Part shown: piece after piece, positions 9,943 to 22,190 of the stretch
Position numbering within the stretch: the stretch's first letter is position 1
Layout of the letters: each line of letters opens with the position of its first letter
Origin: Bidens hawaiensis
Taxonomy: Eukaryota > Streptophyta > Magnoliopsida > Asterales > Asteraceae
Length of the DNA stretch: 64,000 nt
NCBI GenBank assembly: GCA_021521415.1
Contig: JAIQDT010000107.1
Coordinates: 2,852,001-2,916,000, forward strand
Direction: 5' to 3'
Notes under the pieces: model-generated
Seen by the model: the letters and a program-made list of their open reading frames with translations, nothing else
What the model was told of the DNA's origin: nothing
Database searches by the model: none
Translations under genes and position numbers: made by a program

Positions 9943-10649
9943 TGGTTAGTTGGGTGAAAAATTCATGGAACCCATGGGCACTGCTATTATCCATTTCTCA
10001 CTTTGTTTATATTTTGTTGGAGTTCATCATACGTGGTGGTTCACGGGATCTCCAACTACTCTGAATTTTCTCTCGTTTATTCGTTATTTAGTTTGGTCGG
10101 TTAAATCATCATGTAACGCTCATGGGCTGACAACTCTATTGTATTGCTAATTCGTTAATTAGTTGTGATAATCAAAATGTCATGTAACGCTCATGGGATG
10201 TCCAACTCAGTTCCTTTATTCGTTAGTTTTGTTGGGCCATTCAAACAGCCATGGAAAGCTCATGGGAGGGCAACACACAAATTATTTTACGCTAGTTTGT
10301 TGTTAAGCTTACTTAATCTAATAAAAATTAACTTTTAAACTGACCTCATCTCCTCGTGTAGTTATCGCACATTAATCATATTGACTACATCGACTCCTAA
10401 GTATTTGCGCTATGTACCCCGTATCTTATAATCTTTTACTTTAATTCCTCACGATGCGACGCAAATACCCAATTTCCTTAAAATCAAGGTTATTATAAGT
10501 TATCTAAGACAATTAAACTTTTAATATTTAATTAGTTTCCTCAACTTATCCTTCATCTTATAAATCTTTATTTTGGTCCTCATAGAATGTCTTACCTAAG
10601 AAACCACTGTCGTCCTTGACATTGATAGTCTGGTTCTCATGACCACCAC
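9943..10649 (+). other. Gypsy internal sequence, no clear gene
   Basis: AT-rich sequence. Three diverged copies of a CATGTAACGCTCATGGG-like phrase at about 10110, 10175 and 10245 form a loose repeat with about 65-70 bp spacing. No coding signal was seen. Confidence 0.5.
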
Positions 10650-11069
10650 GTGTATAGCCAAGGAATTAACTGTTGCAACCTCGAAAATATAAAATTAAAT
10701 TCAAAACATTAATACAACTAATTCAAATTTGTCCATTAACTTCCTTGATTGAAATTATAATTCATTTACCCCTACTCACCCTCGCAACAACAACAACGAC
10801 AACAACAAGCGCAAGTCTAATAATAAAAACTATGTTGTTAATCAAATCAATCATCAACCTCGACAAAATCAAAGTATCCCAAGAAAGAAACTCTCCATCG
10901 GTATTCACTCGTTATGCCCCACTAGTAACTTTCATCATTTGACTCAATCCTCATGTCGTGTTTGCACCCAATTTAATCGCTTCGATCGTCCTTGCATATA
11001 CTTACCCTACACTGCCTAATGCACAAGTCGTCCCGCAACAGCCTACCCCTCATGCTCAACCTAATGCCC
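10650..11069 (+). pseudogene. Decayed gag of gypsy-like element, first part
   Basis: The sequence between the MULE and the reverse solo LTR contains a CAACAACAACAACGAC-type Gln/Asn-rich tract (10785-10810) and a Pro/Gln-rich stretch (QQPTPHAQPNAP) ending at the insertion site. The same frame continues after the LTR at 16193 with TTCACYHSRDPNPPCDMC, so the solo LTR inserted within a coding frame. Several stops are present. It is placed as gag by position after the primer-binding site and by its Cys/His cluster. I cannot align it to a named gag. Confidence 0.5.
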
Positions 11070-11385
11070 CTACTTGTCACATCCCAACCTACGGCGGAAA
11101 TGTCGGGGCGTGAATTGATTGCCCACAGCTCTCAAGGTACTATTATGCAATATTAAAAGTGATAATATCTATTAAATTTAGTTAAATAATCAAGTACATC
11201 AAACTCATATAAACAAGTACAATAAACATCCAAAATAAATTCTTTTATCTTCTTTTATAACATGCATCCTAAGTTGCTTCAAACAGTCTTGACAATCACA
11301 TCACACGATAACCTGCATATGCGTTAAAAATACAAATAGGTTTTGTCAACACTAGGTTGAGTGAGTATAACACAGGATTTAAGAC

Positions 11386-11388
<3 letters not shown>

Positions 11389-11452
<64 letters not shown>
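11389..11452. repeat. (AAT)n microsatellite
   Basis: About 20 AAT units within the reverse solo LTR. Poly-Tyr and poly-Leu reading frames over it are artefacts. Confidence 0.95.
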
Positions 11453-11955
11453 GTAAAAGTGCAAACTGTTCCTGTGAGATATACAGCTAAGCCATAGCAC
11501 ATAACAATCAAAACAAACCATAAAGAAAGGGCTCAATCAATCCATATAAATGGACATTGGTTACCAAGCAAGGAATAAACCGTGCAATAGAAATTGACAT
11601 CGGTTGCTGAAGTAAGCTAATAACGTTAAAATAAAGCAAGTAAGCAAATAGCAAGTTAGGCAGACTGATAAACACACAAGGAAAAACAGTTGTGTTTGAA
11701 TACTATATAATAGAAAATATATACGAACACATATGTCCCCAAAACAGTTAAAATAAGTAAAAGAATGGGACTGAAATACTCACCTTAGCAGATGAGTAAA
11801 CGGGAATAACAATATAATAAGGATGAGAATGGTAGGATAAGCATTGAAGCTAATGCCTAATAAATAATAGATGCGGAAACAAATAAATATAGATAATTAA
11901 CGGATCTAATAAGCAGTCGAGAATCTAAATGATTAATTATTATTATTTATTATTA

Positions 11956-13342
11956 TTATTATTAGACAAAATGGCAAAACACGTCCTTTATGTTTGCACG
12001 GGTTTTCAATGGACGTCTTTTAGCAAACTTAATAACAGAAAACATTATTTATACTTAAAAACTATATCACGTTTTGTCCTTTAATGCTAACCCAGTTAAA
12101 TTTTTTGTTAAATCTGGCCATGTGCCTTGCACATGAGGGTAGTTTTGTAAATTTATACATTTTTTATTTAATAATTAATATAAAATCATTAAGATATTTA
12201 AAATAAAAACTCAATCTCTCTCCTCTCCTCTCCTCCCTCCTTCCTTCTTCAACCCATCAACTTCATCCTCATCTCAATCACTACTTCTCCGGCAACCACC
12301 CCACCTGCACCTCCACCTCCACCACCAACTCTAACTAGGGGGTATTTAAACCAACACCGCCGCTATCATCATTGGAGATATCAAGCGAAGAAGTCAAAAA
12401 CTTGATCTGGGTCGGATATCGGATTTCATCGGAGCGGATTTGCCACCACTATCATCATCGGCTTGTATAATCAATGATAGGGTAACACCACTATCATCGC
12501 CTTGAACTACTGTGGCAACCAAATCCGCCATTCCCGCTTCGCCGTAGATGGGGATTTCCGGTGCTTCGCCGAGTTTCTTCAAGAACTAGAAAAATGAGAG
12601 CGGAAGGTGGTACCTGCAAATTCAGATGAAACTCGTTGAACATTATCAAATGGAAACCCTCATCCCCTAATCTTCCTACAACATAACCGTTCAAAACCCT
12701 CATCCCCAATTCTACAGACCCAGATTTCTCAAATTCGCTATGCAAACCCTAAATTAAACCCATGGCTTCATCACTTCTTCGACCCGGCCAATTACCCTCT
12801 ATAATTTCAAAGATGTACAAAATACCATAGGTGGAAACCAGTTTGACTCATTCTTTAGGGTTTAGAGAGAGAGAGAGAGAGAGAGAATGAATGGGATGAC
12901 TGTGTTGTGTAGCTGGTGAAAAACAAGGTGATGATGCTTGTTGTGGTAGTTGTGATGGTGGTGGTCCAATGATGTGGTGATGGTATTCTCATGTGGGTGT
13001 GGTGGGTGGTTGTCTGGTGTAGAGAAAGAGAAGAAAGAGAGTTGTTGTGGTTGGTGGTGACAAGAGAGAGAGATAGATAGAGTATTTATTATTTTAAAAT
13101 ACATTTATGTTTTTATTTTCAGTTTGTAATAAATAAATATGTAAGTTTACAAAACTACCCTCATGTGCCTTGCACATGACCATATTTAACGAGAAAAGTT
13201 AACTGGGTTGGGCCAAAGGATAAAACGTGATATAGTTTTTAAACGTAAAGGATGTTTTCTGTTATTAAGTTTGCTAAAGGACGTCTATTGAAAAAACGTG
13301 CAAACATAAAGGGACCAGTTTTGCCATTTTGTCTTATTATTA
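11956..13342. mobile_element. Long-TIR Mutator-like element
   Basis: The element spans 11965-13333 (1369 bp). It starts GACAAAATGGCAAAAC and ends with GTTTTGCCATTTTGTC, flanked by TTATTATTA on both sides (11956-11964 and 13334-13342). The duplication lies in ATT-rich DNA, so it is weaker evidence than usual. The inverted arms are about 200 bp and share GTGCCTTGCACATGA. The core (about 12200-13080) is unlike the flanks and richer in C and G. No transposase was seen. Confidence 0.8.
12394..12745 (-). pseudogene. Possible captured coding fragment in MULE, unidentified
   Basis: Minus-strand reading frames in the element core have higher GC and ordinary amino-acid use, with KKLGEAPEIPIYGEAGMADL in one frame and an overlapping second frame. 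This suggests captured exon sequence with a frame break. I do not recognise the protein. A GA microsatellite (12867-12886) and CCACCACC-rich sequence lie nearby. A chance reading frame cannot be excluded. Confidence 0.35.
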
Positions 13343-13478
13343 TAAAATGGTATTACTTAGATTTGTTAAACCTTTATTATTTTTGTAGAACTTTTAATTA
13401 ATATATTTAATATTATAAATAAAATTATTATGTAAAATTTTATATGTTTATAATATATAAAAAGGTCGATTTAAATCA

Positions 13479-14747
13479 TTTAAAATAGGAAAATTGGTTT
13501 TTATTGGCCCCAACTTATTTAATTTTGTCGGCGTTGGTCCCAACTATCATTTTGGCTGGCAACCGTCCCAACTTTCACATACGTTGATTCCACTAGTCCG
13601 CGACTAACGGAGCACTAACTCCGTTAGGTAAAAGCTTATGTGTAGTCCTAGTTGTCAAAATCAAATGAAGTGGGCATCCTACGTGGACTGGCTGTGTATT
13701 ATACATACTCCCCAAATCCCCAACGTTCGAATACATCAAAATCCACAAATTACACTAAAGCCCTAATTGAATTAATTTCACTCTCAAACCTTGATTCTAG
13801 ATCAGCGACTTCTTTAACCAACCCAGCCCATCGATTGGTTAATCGGTTCTTTTCACCTAAATTCTCCTCATTTTCTGTTGTCAAAGATGATAACTTTAGG
13901 TTCAAATCTTGAATTTCAATTTTCATTGATGAAATCGTCTCATCTGTTACGGCTTTTTGATCATCAAGTTATTTGATAACTTCATCTTTCTCAACTGCAG
14001 CTTGATCAAGTGAACATTTGTAGCTTCCTAATTCGATCTCTAACTCCTTCACTTTCTCAATTTATTTGGAATTTGACCGTTCCAGTGACGAAATCGTGTC
14101 CTTACACACACTCAACTGTTCGTCTTTCTTGATAATTTCACTCACCGCATGTGTCTTAACATTCTCCAATTCGGATTTTTGTTCAACAATCTGCTCAAAC
14201 GCAAGCTTCTGCTGCTGCAACTCGTACATTGCATCCTGCAAATCTTTCGGAACCAAACTCTTTTCATTCTTTAACTAAACACTCAATCCGCCTCTCGGTT
14301 TCCTTCTTCTCTTCAACCAAATCATCAATTCTACTATTCATCTCCGATTCATTATCCAGCCTTGTAGCACACTTCTTCTCTAAATCAGCAATCTTCTCGC
14401 ACAATACTCCCTCTTCAGTTCAGTTAGGGATTTAGTGATTAAGGCTTAGAGTGAAATTGATTCAATTATGGCTTTAGTGTAATTTGGGGATTTTGATGTA
14501 TTCGAACGTTCGGGATTTGAGGAGTATGGGTAATACATAGCCAGTCCACGTAGGATGCCCATGTCATCTGATTTTGGCAACTAGGATGACACATCGCTTT
14601 TATCTAACGGAGTTAGTGCTCCGTTAGTCGCGAACTGGTGGAATCAACGTATGTGAAAGTTGAGACCGTTGTCAGCCAAAATGATAGTTGAGACCAGCGC
14701 CGGTAAAAATAAAATAGTTGGGACCAATAAAAACCAATTTCCCTTTA

Positions 14748-14752
<5 letters not shown>
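13479..14752. mobile_element. Gene-capturing Mutator-like element
   Basis: The element spans 13488-14743 (1256 bp), starting GGAAAATTGGTTTTTATTGG with the inverse at the right end. It is flanked by 9-bp TTTAAAATA (13479-13487) and TTTAATATA (14744-14752), one mismatch. The arms are about 280 bp and include CGACTAACGGAGCACTAACT, closely related to the arms of the MULE at 8648-9933. The core (about 13770-14440) holds a coiled-coil coding fragment on the minus strand. Confidence 0.88.
13770..14430 (-). pseudogene. Captured coiled-coil protein fragment
   Basis: Minus-strand translation gives a long heptad-type, Lys/Glu-rich coiled coil. It includes KIADLEKKCATRLDNESEMN near 14390-14330, then after a frameshift near 14270 PKDLQDAMYELQQQKLAFEQ and KDTISSLERSNSK, and further on VKELEIELGSYKCSLDQAA with more stops. 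This is a decayed piece of a plant coiled-coil protein; the exact family is not recognisable to me. Kinesin tails, golgins and nuclear-matrix-type proteins share this composition. Confidence 0.6.
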
Positions 14753-14780
<28 letters not shown>

Positions 14781-15302
14781 ACAAGTTACTTAAATCTTAT
14801 ACATAAAATATCAGTTTTTATTTATATAACTCCCAAACTTTATTATATTTATATAAACGAGTTAAAATGTCGGTTTTCATAAAATATCGATTAATTATAC
14901 TAATTTATAAAAAAAATGAGAACGTAAGAATCAATACCAGCTACAATACCAATCTACAAAAACAATGATTTATAATAACAAAAAAAACCTAAAACTTACA
15001 ACAAAAGAATCAAAATCAAGAACAAGATAATAACAGCAAATACCAGCAAATACTTATAATTGCTAAAGAAAAAAAAATCTAATATTAACAACAAAATAGA
15101 AATTAACAAATACTTATAACGTCTCATAATTGAAAATTAGCAAATACAAACAAATAATAACAGCAAGCACCTATAAAAAAATAAACCTAATGATAATAGC
15201 AAATTGGTTCTCACTATTTTCATGTTAAAAATAAAATGTATTTGATCATGTTTCTTAATAATATAATATAGATATTAAAATCAAAAATATAAACCAAACA
15301 AG

Positions 15303-15375
15303 GGCTGGGGGGTTCGAACCCGCGACCCCCAGCCACCAACTCTTAACAATATTACACCAGCCAACTAGACTGGCA
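15303..15375 (-). other. tRNA-like module inside reverse solo LTR
   Basis: On the minus strand an A-box-like CCAGTCTAGTTGG (15373-15361) and a B-box GGTTCGAACCC (about 15321-15310, perfect consensus) are separated by about 40 bp. The B-box lies in a CTGGGGG/CCCCCAG stem and is followed by T-rich sequence. It begins about 812 bp from the LTR start, the same place as in the other LTRs of the family. Confidence 0.65.
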
Positions 15376-16192
15376 TGAGATTTGATATAAAAACCATAAC
15401 AAAAATTTATAAACAGATAAGAAATTAGACCCAATTAAGCTTACAAACCCTAAATCAATCAATCGTTTAATTCATTCATAAACGATCAATTAACCATAGG
15501 GTTAATGATCCAGACACAAGGACGAGTTGAAACATATAATCAATTACCTGATACACTGATTATGTGATGGTCAATTTGAATGAAACAAGGTCGGCGTATG
15601 CGAAGATCAAGAAAAGCAGACTAGGTCGATTGTAATGTAATTAAATATAGGCGTAAGAACGGCTAGGGTTGAATGATTGTGACTGCAAGTTTAATTGGAT
15701 TTATATGTACGCAAACGTGTATAACAAGATCGGGTTTAAGTCGACCTAACATAAAGAGCAATACAAATCAGTTGCGATCGTTTTAGCATAATTAGAACGT
15801 CGGTGGTACCGTTTATGGTATTAATATCATAATACTTTATTCAATTTCCAAATTGGATACGAAAATTGAGGTCCAAGAGATCCAGATTTGTAATCGGGTT
15901 GATGATTAGGGTTTGGATTTGGGGTCGGGTCTTGGGTTAACCAGATTCCTTGATGGGTTATAGAATGGATTTGCAGTTTAGTCCCTAAGGTTTGAAGATG
16001 GGTACACAATGTGATAAATGTTCAGTTTGGAGGTATAGTTTGAAAGTTATTATTGTATAATATATATTTAATTAAATAATATAATAATAATTAAATTTTC
16101 TCGGCAAAGGCGATAAACTTCCCGAACATCGAAATAACTCGGGTTTTAAATATAGATATTAAATGTTGGATTTTCCGAGTTGTTACACTACT

Positions 16193-16918
16193 ACCTGTGC
16201 TTGCTATCATTCAAGAGATCCTAATCCTCCCTGCGATATGTGCCCTCAGATTATCCAAAGTAATCAAGTTCAAATTATAGTACACCCTACTACGTTACCC
16301 ATCAAGTCCAAACCTATCGATCCCTTGTCCTTCAAACTCCTCACGTCAAGCATAATCATTCATACTTAACCCATATCAAGTTTCGCACCCGCAGACTCAA
16401 GTTTAGCAAGCCTACTTTAACCAATCAACTCTCTTGCAAACCGTTCAAGCTTCAGTTATCCAAGCGATGCCGAATCTATCTACCTCGACTGCTCAAGCTC
16501 GCATCGATTAAATCATTCAAGATGCTCAAGTCCCAAGGTTTCAAGTCATGCGCAACTGAAGATTTAAGCTACTAGAAGACTTTGTCGCTCATCGTAATCT
16601 ATCTTACTTGAATTTGACTTTTCTGCTTTGTATCGACTATTTAATAAATTTAGAATTAACGTTTTATGAATTATTGAGGTACTAATTAAGATTTTCTATG
16701 GTTATGCCCCCGAGTAAAGTTAAAATTATCGAAGGGTTGTTTTATAAAATTTTCCATTTTACATAAGTGCCCTAATCGGATTTTCATTTGGAGCGTTGTT
16801 TTAACTATTCAAAGTTCATTGTCATGGTAAATTTTTAAATTTTTATTTTAATTTTTTTCCTTTCCTCAAAACCTAATGGTTTTGTTATGGTATTCTTTAA
16901 TTTCGGGACGAAATTCCC
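16193..16918 (+). pseudogene. Decayed gypsy internal region before 3' LTR
   Basis: The sequence begins with the continuation of the gag-like frame (a Cys/His cluster, CACYHSRDPNPPCDMC) and becomes non-coding after about 16370. Near 16900 it has TTCGGGACGAAATTCCC, the phrase that normally closes chromovirus pol just before the polypurine tract. Protease, RT and integrase are missing, so the element is an internal-deletion derivative. Confidence 0.55.
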
Positions 16919-16933
16919 AAAAGTAGGGGAAAC
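16919..16933 (+). other. Polypurine tract
   Basis: AAAAGTAGGGGAAAC directly precedes the 3' LTR start at 16934, as expected for the plus-strand primer. Confidence 0.75.
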
Positions 16934-18235
16934 TGTAACAACTCGGATTTTCCAATTTACATTTCCCGATCCGCTTTTATTTTGGGAAATTTTATCTAGT
17001 CATTTCTATTATTTTAATTTTTGTGTTTAAATATTTATTTAACTATTAAAATACTTTGAGTTATATACATTTTTCACCCTACACTAAAAGTTTAACCCAT
17101 AACTGTTTCCACCTCATTTGTACAGGGACCAATCTACAAAATCTTTATAATTTTATATCAAAATCCATATACCCGGTTACCATTATACAAACCCATGACC
17201 CATATCGCATACCCGTATACATAATTGATTCCTTGAGCCACAATACTCGTCATAATCATGCAAATTGGAGGATAACCTTATTCTTCTTACTTAATTCGAC
17301 ATTGTCAACACTACAATTAAGGAAAGTGGATCAAATTGATGCATATTGTCTTATTTTAAGAACCGTCATTTGCATATGCGTGGATATAGTATATAGAGAT
17401 CATAAAAATTCAATTAAACATTCATTCACCCCGCGATCAAAAGCCCTAGCTTTAATTGCGCTATTACAGCCATTTGCTCTGTGTTATTGATTCTTCTTTG
17501 CTGTCGGCTTTATCAATTAAGCAACAAGTCTGGCATCGTTAAAGGTAATAAATTGGTGTAACGAGTTCGTCTTTGACCATTAATCTATAACCCTAACGTT
17601 AATCGAATTAACAGTTAACAGATTGATCAATTGATTAATCTAGGGTTTTTTTTGTAAATCTAGTTCGTTGTTGTCACACCCCAACCTATGGCGTAAATGT
17701 CGGGACGCGAACTGATTGTCACAGCTCACAAGGTTACTATGATGCAATATTTAAATGACAATATCTATTAATTAAATTCAATTATCAAACAAATCAATAC
17801 AAACAAGTACATAATTCATACAACAATACAAATTTTATATCTCTTGATTAATATATTCTTCTACCTAAATTCTTCATTAAGTCTTCACCAACCTGCACTA
17901 AATTTCTATGATAACCTGCATATGCGCATAAAATATAATTTTGTCAACAACACATGTTGAGTGAGTAAAACACCAGTTTAAGACACAACAATAATAATAT
18001 ATAATAAATAAAGAAAGATGCAAACTGTTCTAGTGATAAAAAACAGTTTAGCCATAGCACAAAACACAATCAATCAAACCATAAAGAAAGCAAACCATAA
18101 AGAAAAGGCTCAACCAATCCATATAAATGGACATTGGTTACCAAAGCAAGGACTAAACCGTTGCCATAAAAATGGACATCGGTTGTCGAAGTAAGCAATA
18201 TGCATTCAAACAAAGCAAATAAGCAAATAGCAAGT

Positions 18236-20552
18236 TAAGCTGATATAATGCTAAATATATATGTTTCCCTTGTATATTTTAAATAATATTTTAATATATA
18301 TGTGAGGTCCCCTTGCTCGCGTCTCATTAGCATTAAGAAACAGACCACAAGGGACACACCACATGTAAGCCCAAGATGAAATTTTGCATACTCACATATG
18401 GTAATGGTTCGGTGTATTGCTTGATAACGGGGGTATGTCATGTTGTGGGGAACACTAGCTATAAAATAATTGTACCTTAATAATATCTAATGGCTGCTTG
18501 GTAGACTTTGATGCTTAAGCTAAGGTGGATAAACAATACCCTTGATCGTCTTAACTATTCATGAAAAAAATAGAGCAACAAAAAGTTTTAAATCTGTTAA
18601 TTTTGAGGTTTATGTCAAGTAGGGGTGGTTTGGTCCGGTAAAAGCTGAAAATAAACGGGTCTTAATTGTGTAAACCACTGAGTAAAAAAATGTCGGATCA
18701 TATTTATCCCGGTAAAGATTAAGGCATGGGTTTAAGTAGACAACAATACCGGTGATCGCGGTTTTTGCGTTTTTTTGAGCTTTAAAAATTAACCTATATG
18801 TTTGTTAGAATTTATTTTCCGATTCTGATCCAACTGTATCAAACTTTTTCAGGGACGAAAAAAGTATAAGTGTGGGGATATTTGATATAATGCTAAATAT
18901 AAATGTTTCCCTTGTATATTTTAATTAATATTTTAATAGTTTTTGTTCGTTTTTAATCGATATTTGTATACTACTAACGTTTTTGTGTGTCATAGGTTCC
19001 GGGAGTTTATCGTGATTAAAAACGAGCTAAAACGAGCCGAAACGGAGATCCGGAACGCATCAGGAAGGAACCGGACAGAGAACCGATCTGACCGTCCCCC
19101 ATGGAGGAGCACGCCGCGCCGCGCGAAGGCAGAAGGCTAAAAGCCCTTAGCGCGGCGCCTAGGGGCTGCTGTTGGGTTTTTAATTCGTTTTACTTATTGT
19201 CGGGCCTTGTTTTGGTTATTTAAACACATTTAACTTAAATCTGACAGAACCTTAAGCCATCAGCCGAATTAGAGAGTCTTTGGAGTCATCTTAAGAGTCT
19301 CGTGGTGATTTTGAAGGCAAGAGAACATCCGGTGAAGAGCTAGACGTTTAAGATCGAAGAATACGGGTTTTATCGCCTTTAATCTTCCGTTCATTATATT
19401 ATTTCACCATGTTTTCAGTTTTGATTGTTTTGTTTGATTTAGACTTTAAGATGCTAGGCTAAATTCCATAAACTACCTAGGTTGTGATGAACCTTAGTTC
19501 GGTTTGATTTTATTTGGATTTTCGTTTTGTTATGGATTTTATGTTCTAAGTAAACGGCTGAGTTTGATTTAATTGATGCGAATGATTACTTGGTTTTGTT
19601 TACTTGAATTTATTGTTTCACATTGCCCTTGTTGATTGTTTCATAGGATAGGGTTTTGTTAGGTCATTTACTGTGTGTTCTTGGCTAGTTTGTGATTAAT
19701 ATGCATTAAAATCATAGAAACAATAAAATCAAGTAAATAGATAAAAGTGAACTGCCAGCCTAGAAAGCTGTAAGGTGATAGGTTGTGGATAGATCTTTGC
19801 TTGTCGGGATTGCTAGAATTTGTTCTTCGTAAGGAGACCGTCTAGATTTGATTGTCAGCTTAGTCTATTAAATTAATTGAGTCTGCTTTGCTATCTTTTG
19901 AATTCCGCGCTGTAAGGTAGGTTTTTGTCATAAAAGATACTTAGACATAAGCGATTAAATAACCGTAAGGAAATTTAATATAAAACTGGTGAGTTTTAAA
20001 ACTTGTTAGAATTCCATAGGCGTCTTCTTGAAGTTCAAGGGTCCTGTTCGGGTTTTTTTTCAAGGGTCTATTTTATGATCCCGGTTCCATAACTTGCGTT
20101 TTTCCATTTAAATTAATAACCGTAACTTTGGGGATTCTGGCCTGGGTAGTTATTTTAATCATATGAATCAATCCAAGTTTTCTAAATTGTTTATTAGTTA
20201 AATTAAATTAGGTTAAGTTTAATTAATTAATTAAGTTTAAGTAATGATTATGTTTTATTATTATTTTATTAATTAGGGTTTGTCTTAATTAGTTTTATTA
20301 ATTAGTTTAAATTCCTCCTCAAATATTATTAATATATAGTCGTGTCTTGTAGTTGAGTCTAATTTGCTAGTTTCGTAATTTAAAGAGTCTCGTGGGTTCG
20401 ATATCCGGACTTACTTAGCTGTACTAGAGTCGACCGGTTCACTTGTCGGTTAGTAGCTTTAGTTACGTCTAAAGGTCTAGAGTATTACTTATTGTCTAGA
20501 TTAGTATAATTTTAGTTGTTTATTTTATAACTACTTTTAGCACATCATAAGC
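18236..20552 (+). mobile_element. Internally deleted LTR element with TSD TAAGC
   Basis: The element spans 18241-20547 between copies of TAAGC. Its first 58 bp (18241-18298) duplicate the first bases of the LTR that starts at 18887. Between them lies about 590 bp ending in AGTGTGGGGATATT, like a polypurine tract. So the 5' LTR is cut to 58 bp, most of the interior is gone and the 3' LTR (18887-20547, 1661 bp) is whole. It is the same LTR family as 2930-5511 and 26058-27785. A GC-rich inverted block (CGCCGCGC and GCGCGGCG) lies at about 19110-19160. Confidence 0.85.
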
Positions 20553-21173
20553 ATAAACTGATATACACACAAGGATTAACAGTTGCGGTTTTGAATACTA
20601 TATAATAGATAAATATATAAGATACGCACATGTCCCCAAAAAGATTTAAAAATAAGTAAAATAGGGGAGTGAAATACTCATCTTAGTAAATAAGCATGAG
20701 AAAATGATTCAACAAGAAAGATAAAGGTAGATCAAACTCCGACGAGATAGCCTAATAAAGAATAATTGCGGAATATAAATAACTATGATTTCAACAATGA
20801 ATCTTAAACTAGATAAACGTTCGGGATTTGTGATCGGTTGTACTGACGAAGGTTTAATATTACAATAATTTATTATTACTTTAATAGTTCTTTTTAATTA
20901 ATAAAATACTTAAATAAATATTTATAAGTTTTGGGAGACCTTATATAAAGAGATTTGCTTTAAATAAGTGTTTCAAACTAAAAAAAAATACGTTTTATAG
21001 ATTTATGTATATATATATATATAAATATGATGTTTAACCAAGGTTCTAAAATATGATCGATTTATATATTGGTTTTAAAGTATAATATTTGTTTAAATAA
21101 ATAATATTAACTTTATTAAAATTACTAAAACTCTTTTAGATTAAAACAAAATTAATAAAAAAACGTAACAATC

Positions 21174-21260
21174 TGCCATGGCCGGGACTCGAACCCACGC
21201 CAGGGCCGGCTCAGAGAATTGTCAAACACGCATACGACCAACTGCGCTACTATGCCAGTT
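21174..21260 (-). other. tRNA-like module inside reverse solo LTR
   Basis: The best of the five modules. On the minus strand, GTAGCGCAGTTGG (21250-21238) fits the A-box and GGGTTCGAGTCCC (21196-21184) the B-box, with a run of seven T shortly after. The ends are GGCATAG and CCATGGC, which pair only partly. It begins about 800 bp from the LTR start. Confidence 0.7.
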
Positions 21261-22108
21261 GATTTTAAAACATGAATAATATTTTATAAACAGACAGCCA
21301 GATGAACAACAATACTCAAGAACCCTAAAAATCTAATCGATTAATCTGTTTAATGTTTGATTAGATTGATTTAGGGTTATGATTAATTGATCAAAAACGA
21401 CCAGATTACAGGAAACAATTACCTATAACACGGATGAATTGGCGTTGAATTGGCTACAACAGCCGACGGCCAAATGAGGCATAGAAAGGGGTCTTGCATC
21501 GCGAGCACATAATTAAACAAGGGGGTTTCCATGGCGATGGGCAGGGGAAAGTTACTGGAAGATTAATTGCATATTATGGACGATTACATGAATATGATTT
21601 AGGGTTAGGGTCGGTGGAACGAATAAGTAAATTCGTAAATATCTTGATCCTGATTTCCTTAATTATTCACGTTACTTAGGCCGATTTGTCAAGATTAATA
21701 AAGATCACAAATAAATTCCAAGTTAAGTGCGAGAATTAAGGTTCAAGAAACGTAATCGGGTCATGGGTTGCTATATGGGTCGGGTTTTGGTCCTGGATAA
21801 CCAGTTTGATGATATGGATTATAATAACAATTACAAAAAGAACCCTGGAGTTAGAAAGTGGGCACAAAAGAGGCTAATCTTTATGTTATGGGTTAAATTT
21901 GTCATAAAGTGAAAGTTCTACATATATATTATATATTTAGTTAAACAATAATATTTTAATAATAAATTACAGTCGATAAACGCGATAAAAACTTCTCGGA
22001 CATCGAAAATGAGTCGGTTATTTTAATAAAATGATTAATTCGAAAAACCCGAGATGTTACAGTTGTCCGTCTAATTTGTATTTTATCAGTTTGTGATTGT
22101 ATTCAATT

Positions 22109-22190
22109 AGCACCCCAGCGCAGCTGGTGGTGCATGTTTTTGATGATTTGGAGCAGCCAGGCTGCGCGGGTTCGAGTCTCGGCAGCCCTG
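22109..22190 (+). other. tRNA-like module inside 3' LTR
   Basis: Counterpart of 6533-6612: CAGCGCAGCTGG, then GGTTCGAGTCT (22169-22179) and CGGCAGCCCTG with downstream T-runs. The B-box here is closer to consensus at its start than in the 5' LTR copy. Confidence 0.65.

Larger units (their letters stand above)
11070..16192 (-). mobile_element. Reverse solo LTR with TSD CTACT
   Basis: The LTR runs from 11075 (TGTCACATCCC) to 16187 (TTGTTACA), flanked by CTACT at 11070-11074 and 16188-16192. Without the two MULEs and their duplications it is about 2.47 kb. Its end near 11075-11150 is the reverse complement of the 3' end of the LTR at 5745-8090 with few changes, so it belongs to the same or a sister family. 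It retains splice donor (about 11780) and acceptor (about 11312) consensus on the minus strand and a tRNA-like module at 15303-15375. Confidence 0.9.
17667..22066 (-). mobile_element. Reverse solo LTR with TSD GTTGT
   Basis: The LTR runs from 17672 (TGTCACACCCC) to 22061 (GAGATGTTACA), flanked by GTTGT at 17667-17671 and 22062-22066. Without the nested element it is about 2.08 kb. It is related to the solo LTR at 11075-16187. It carries a tRNA-like module (21174-21260), a minus-strand acceptor near 17911 and a mutated donor (ATGAGT for GTGAGT) near 20680. Confidence 0.9.

Noticed and set aside
11296..11536. Poly-Tyr and poly-Leu reading frames
   Set aside because: They are translations of an AAT microsatellite within a reverse LTR.
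17056..17490. 144-codon plus-strand reading frame
   Set aside because: It lies wholly in LTR sequence repeated, with frame breaks, at 5880-6300, and no domain is recognisable.
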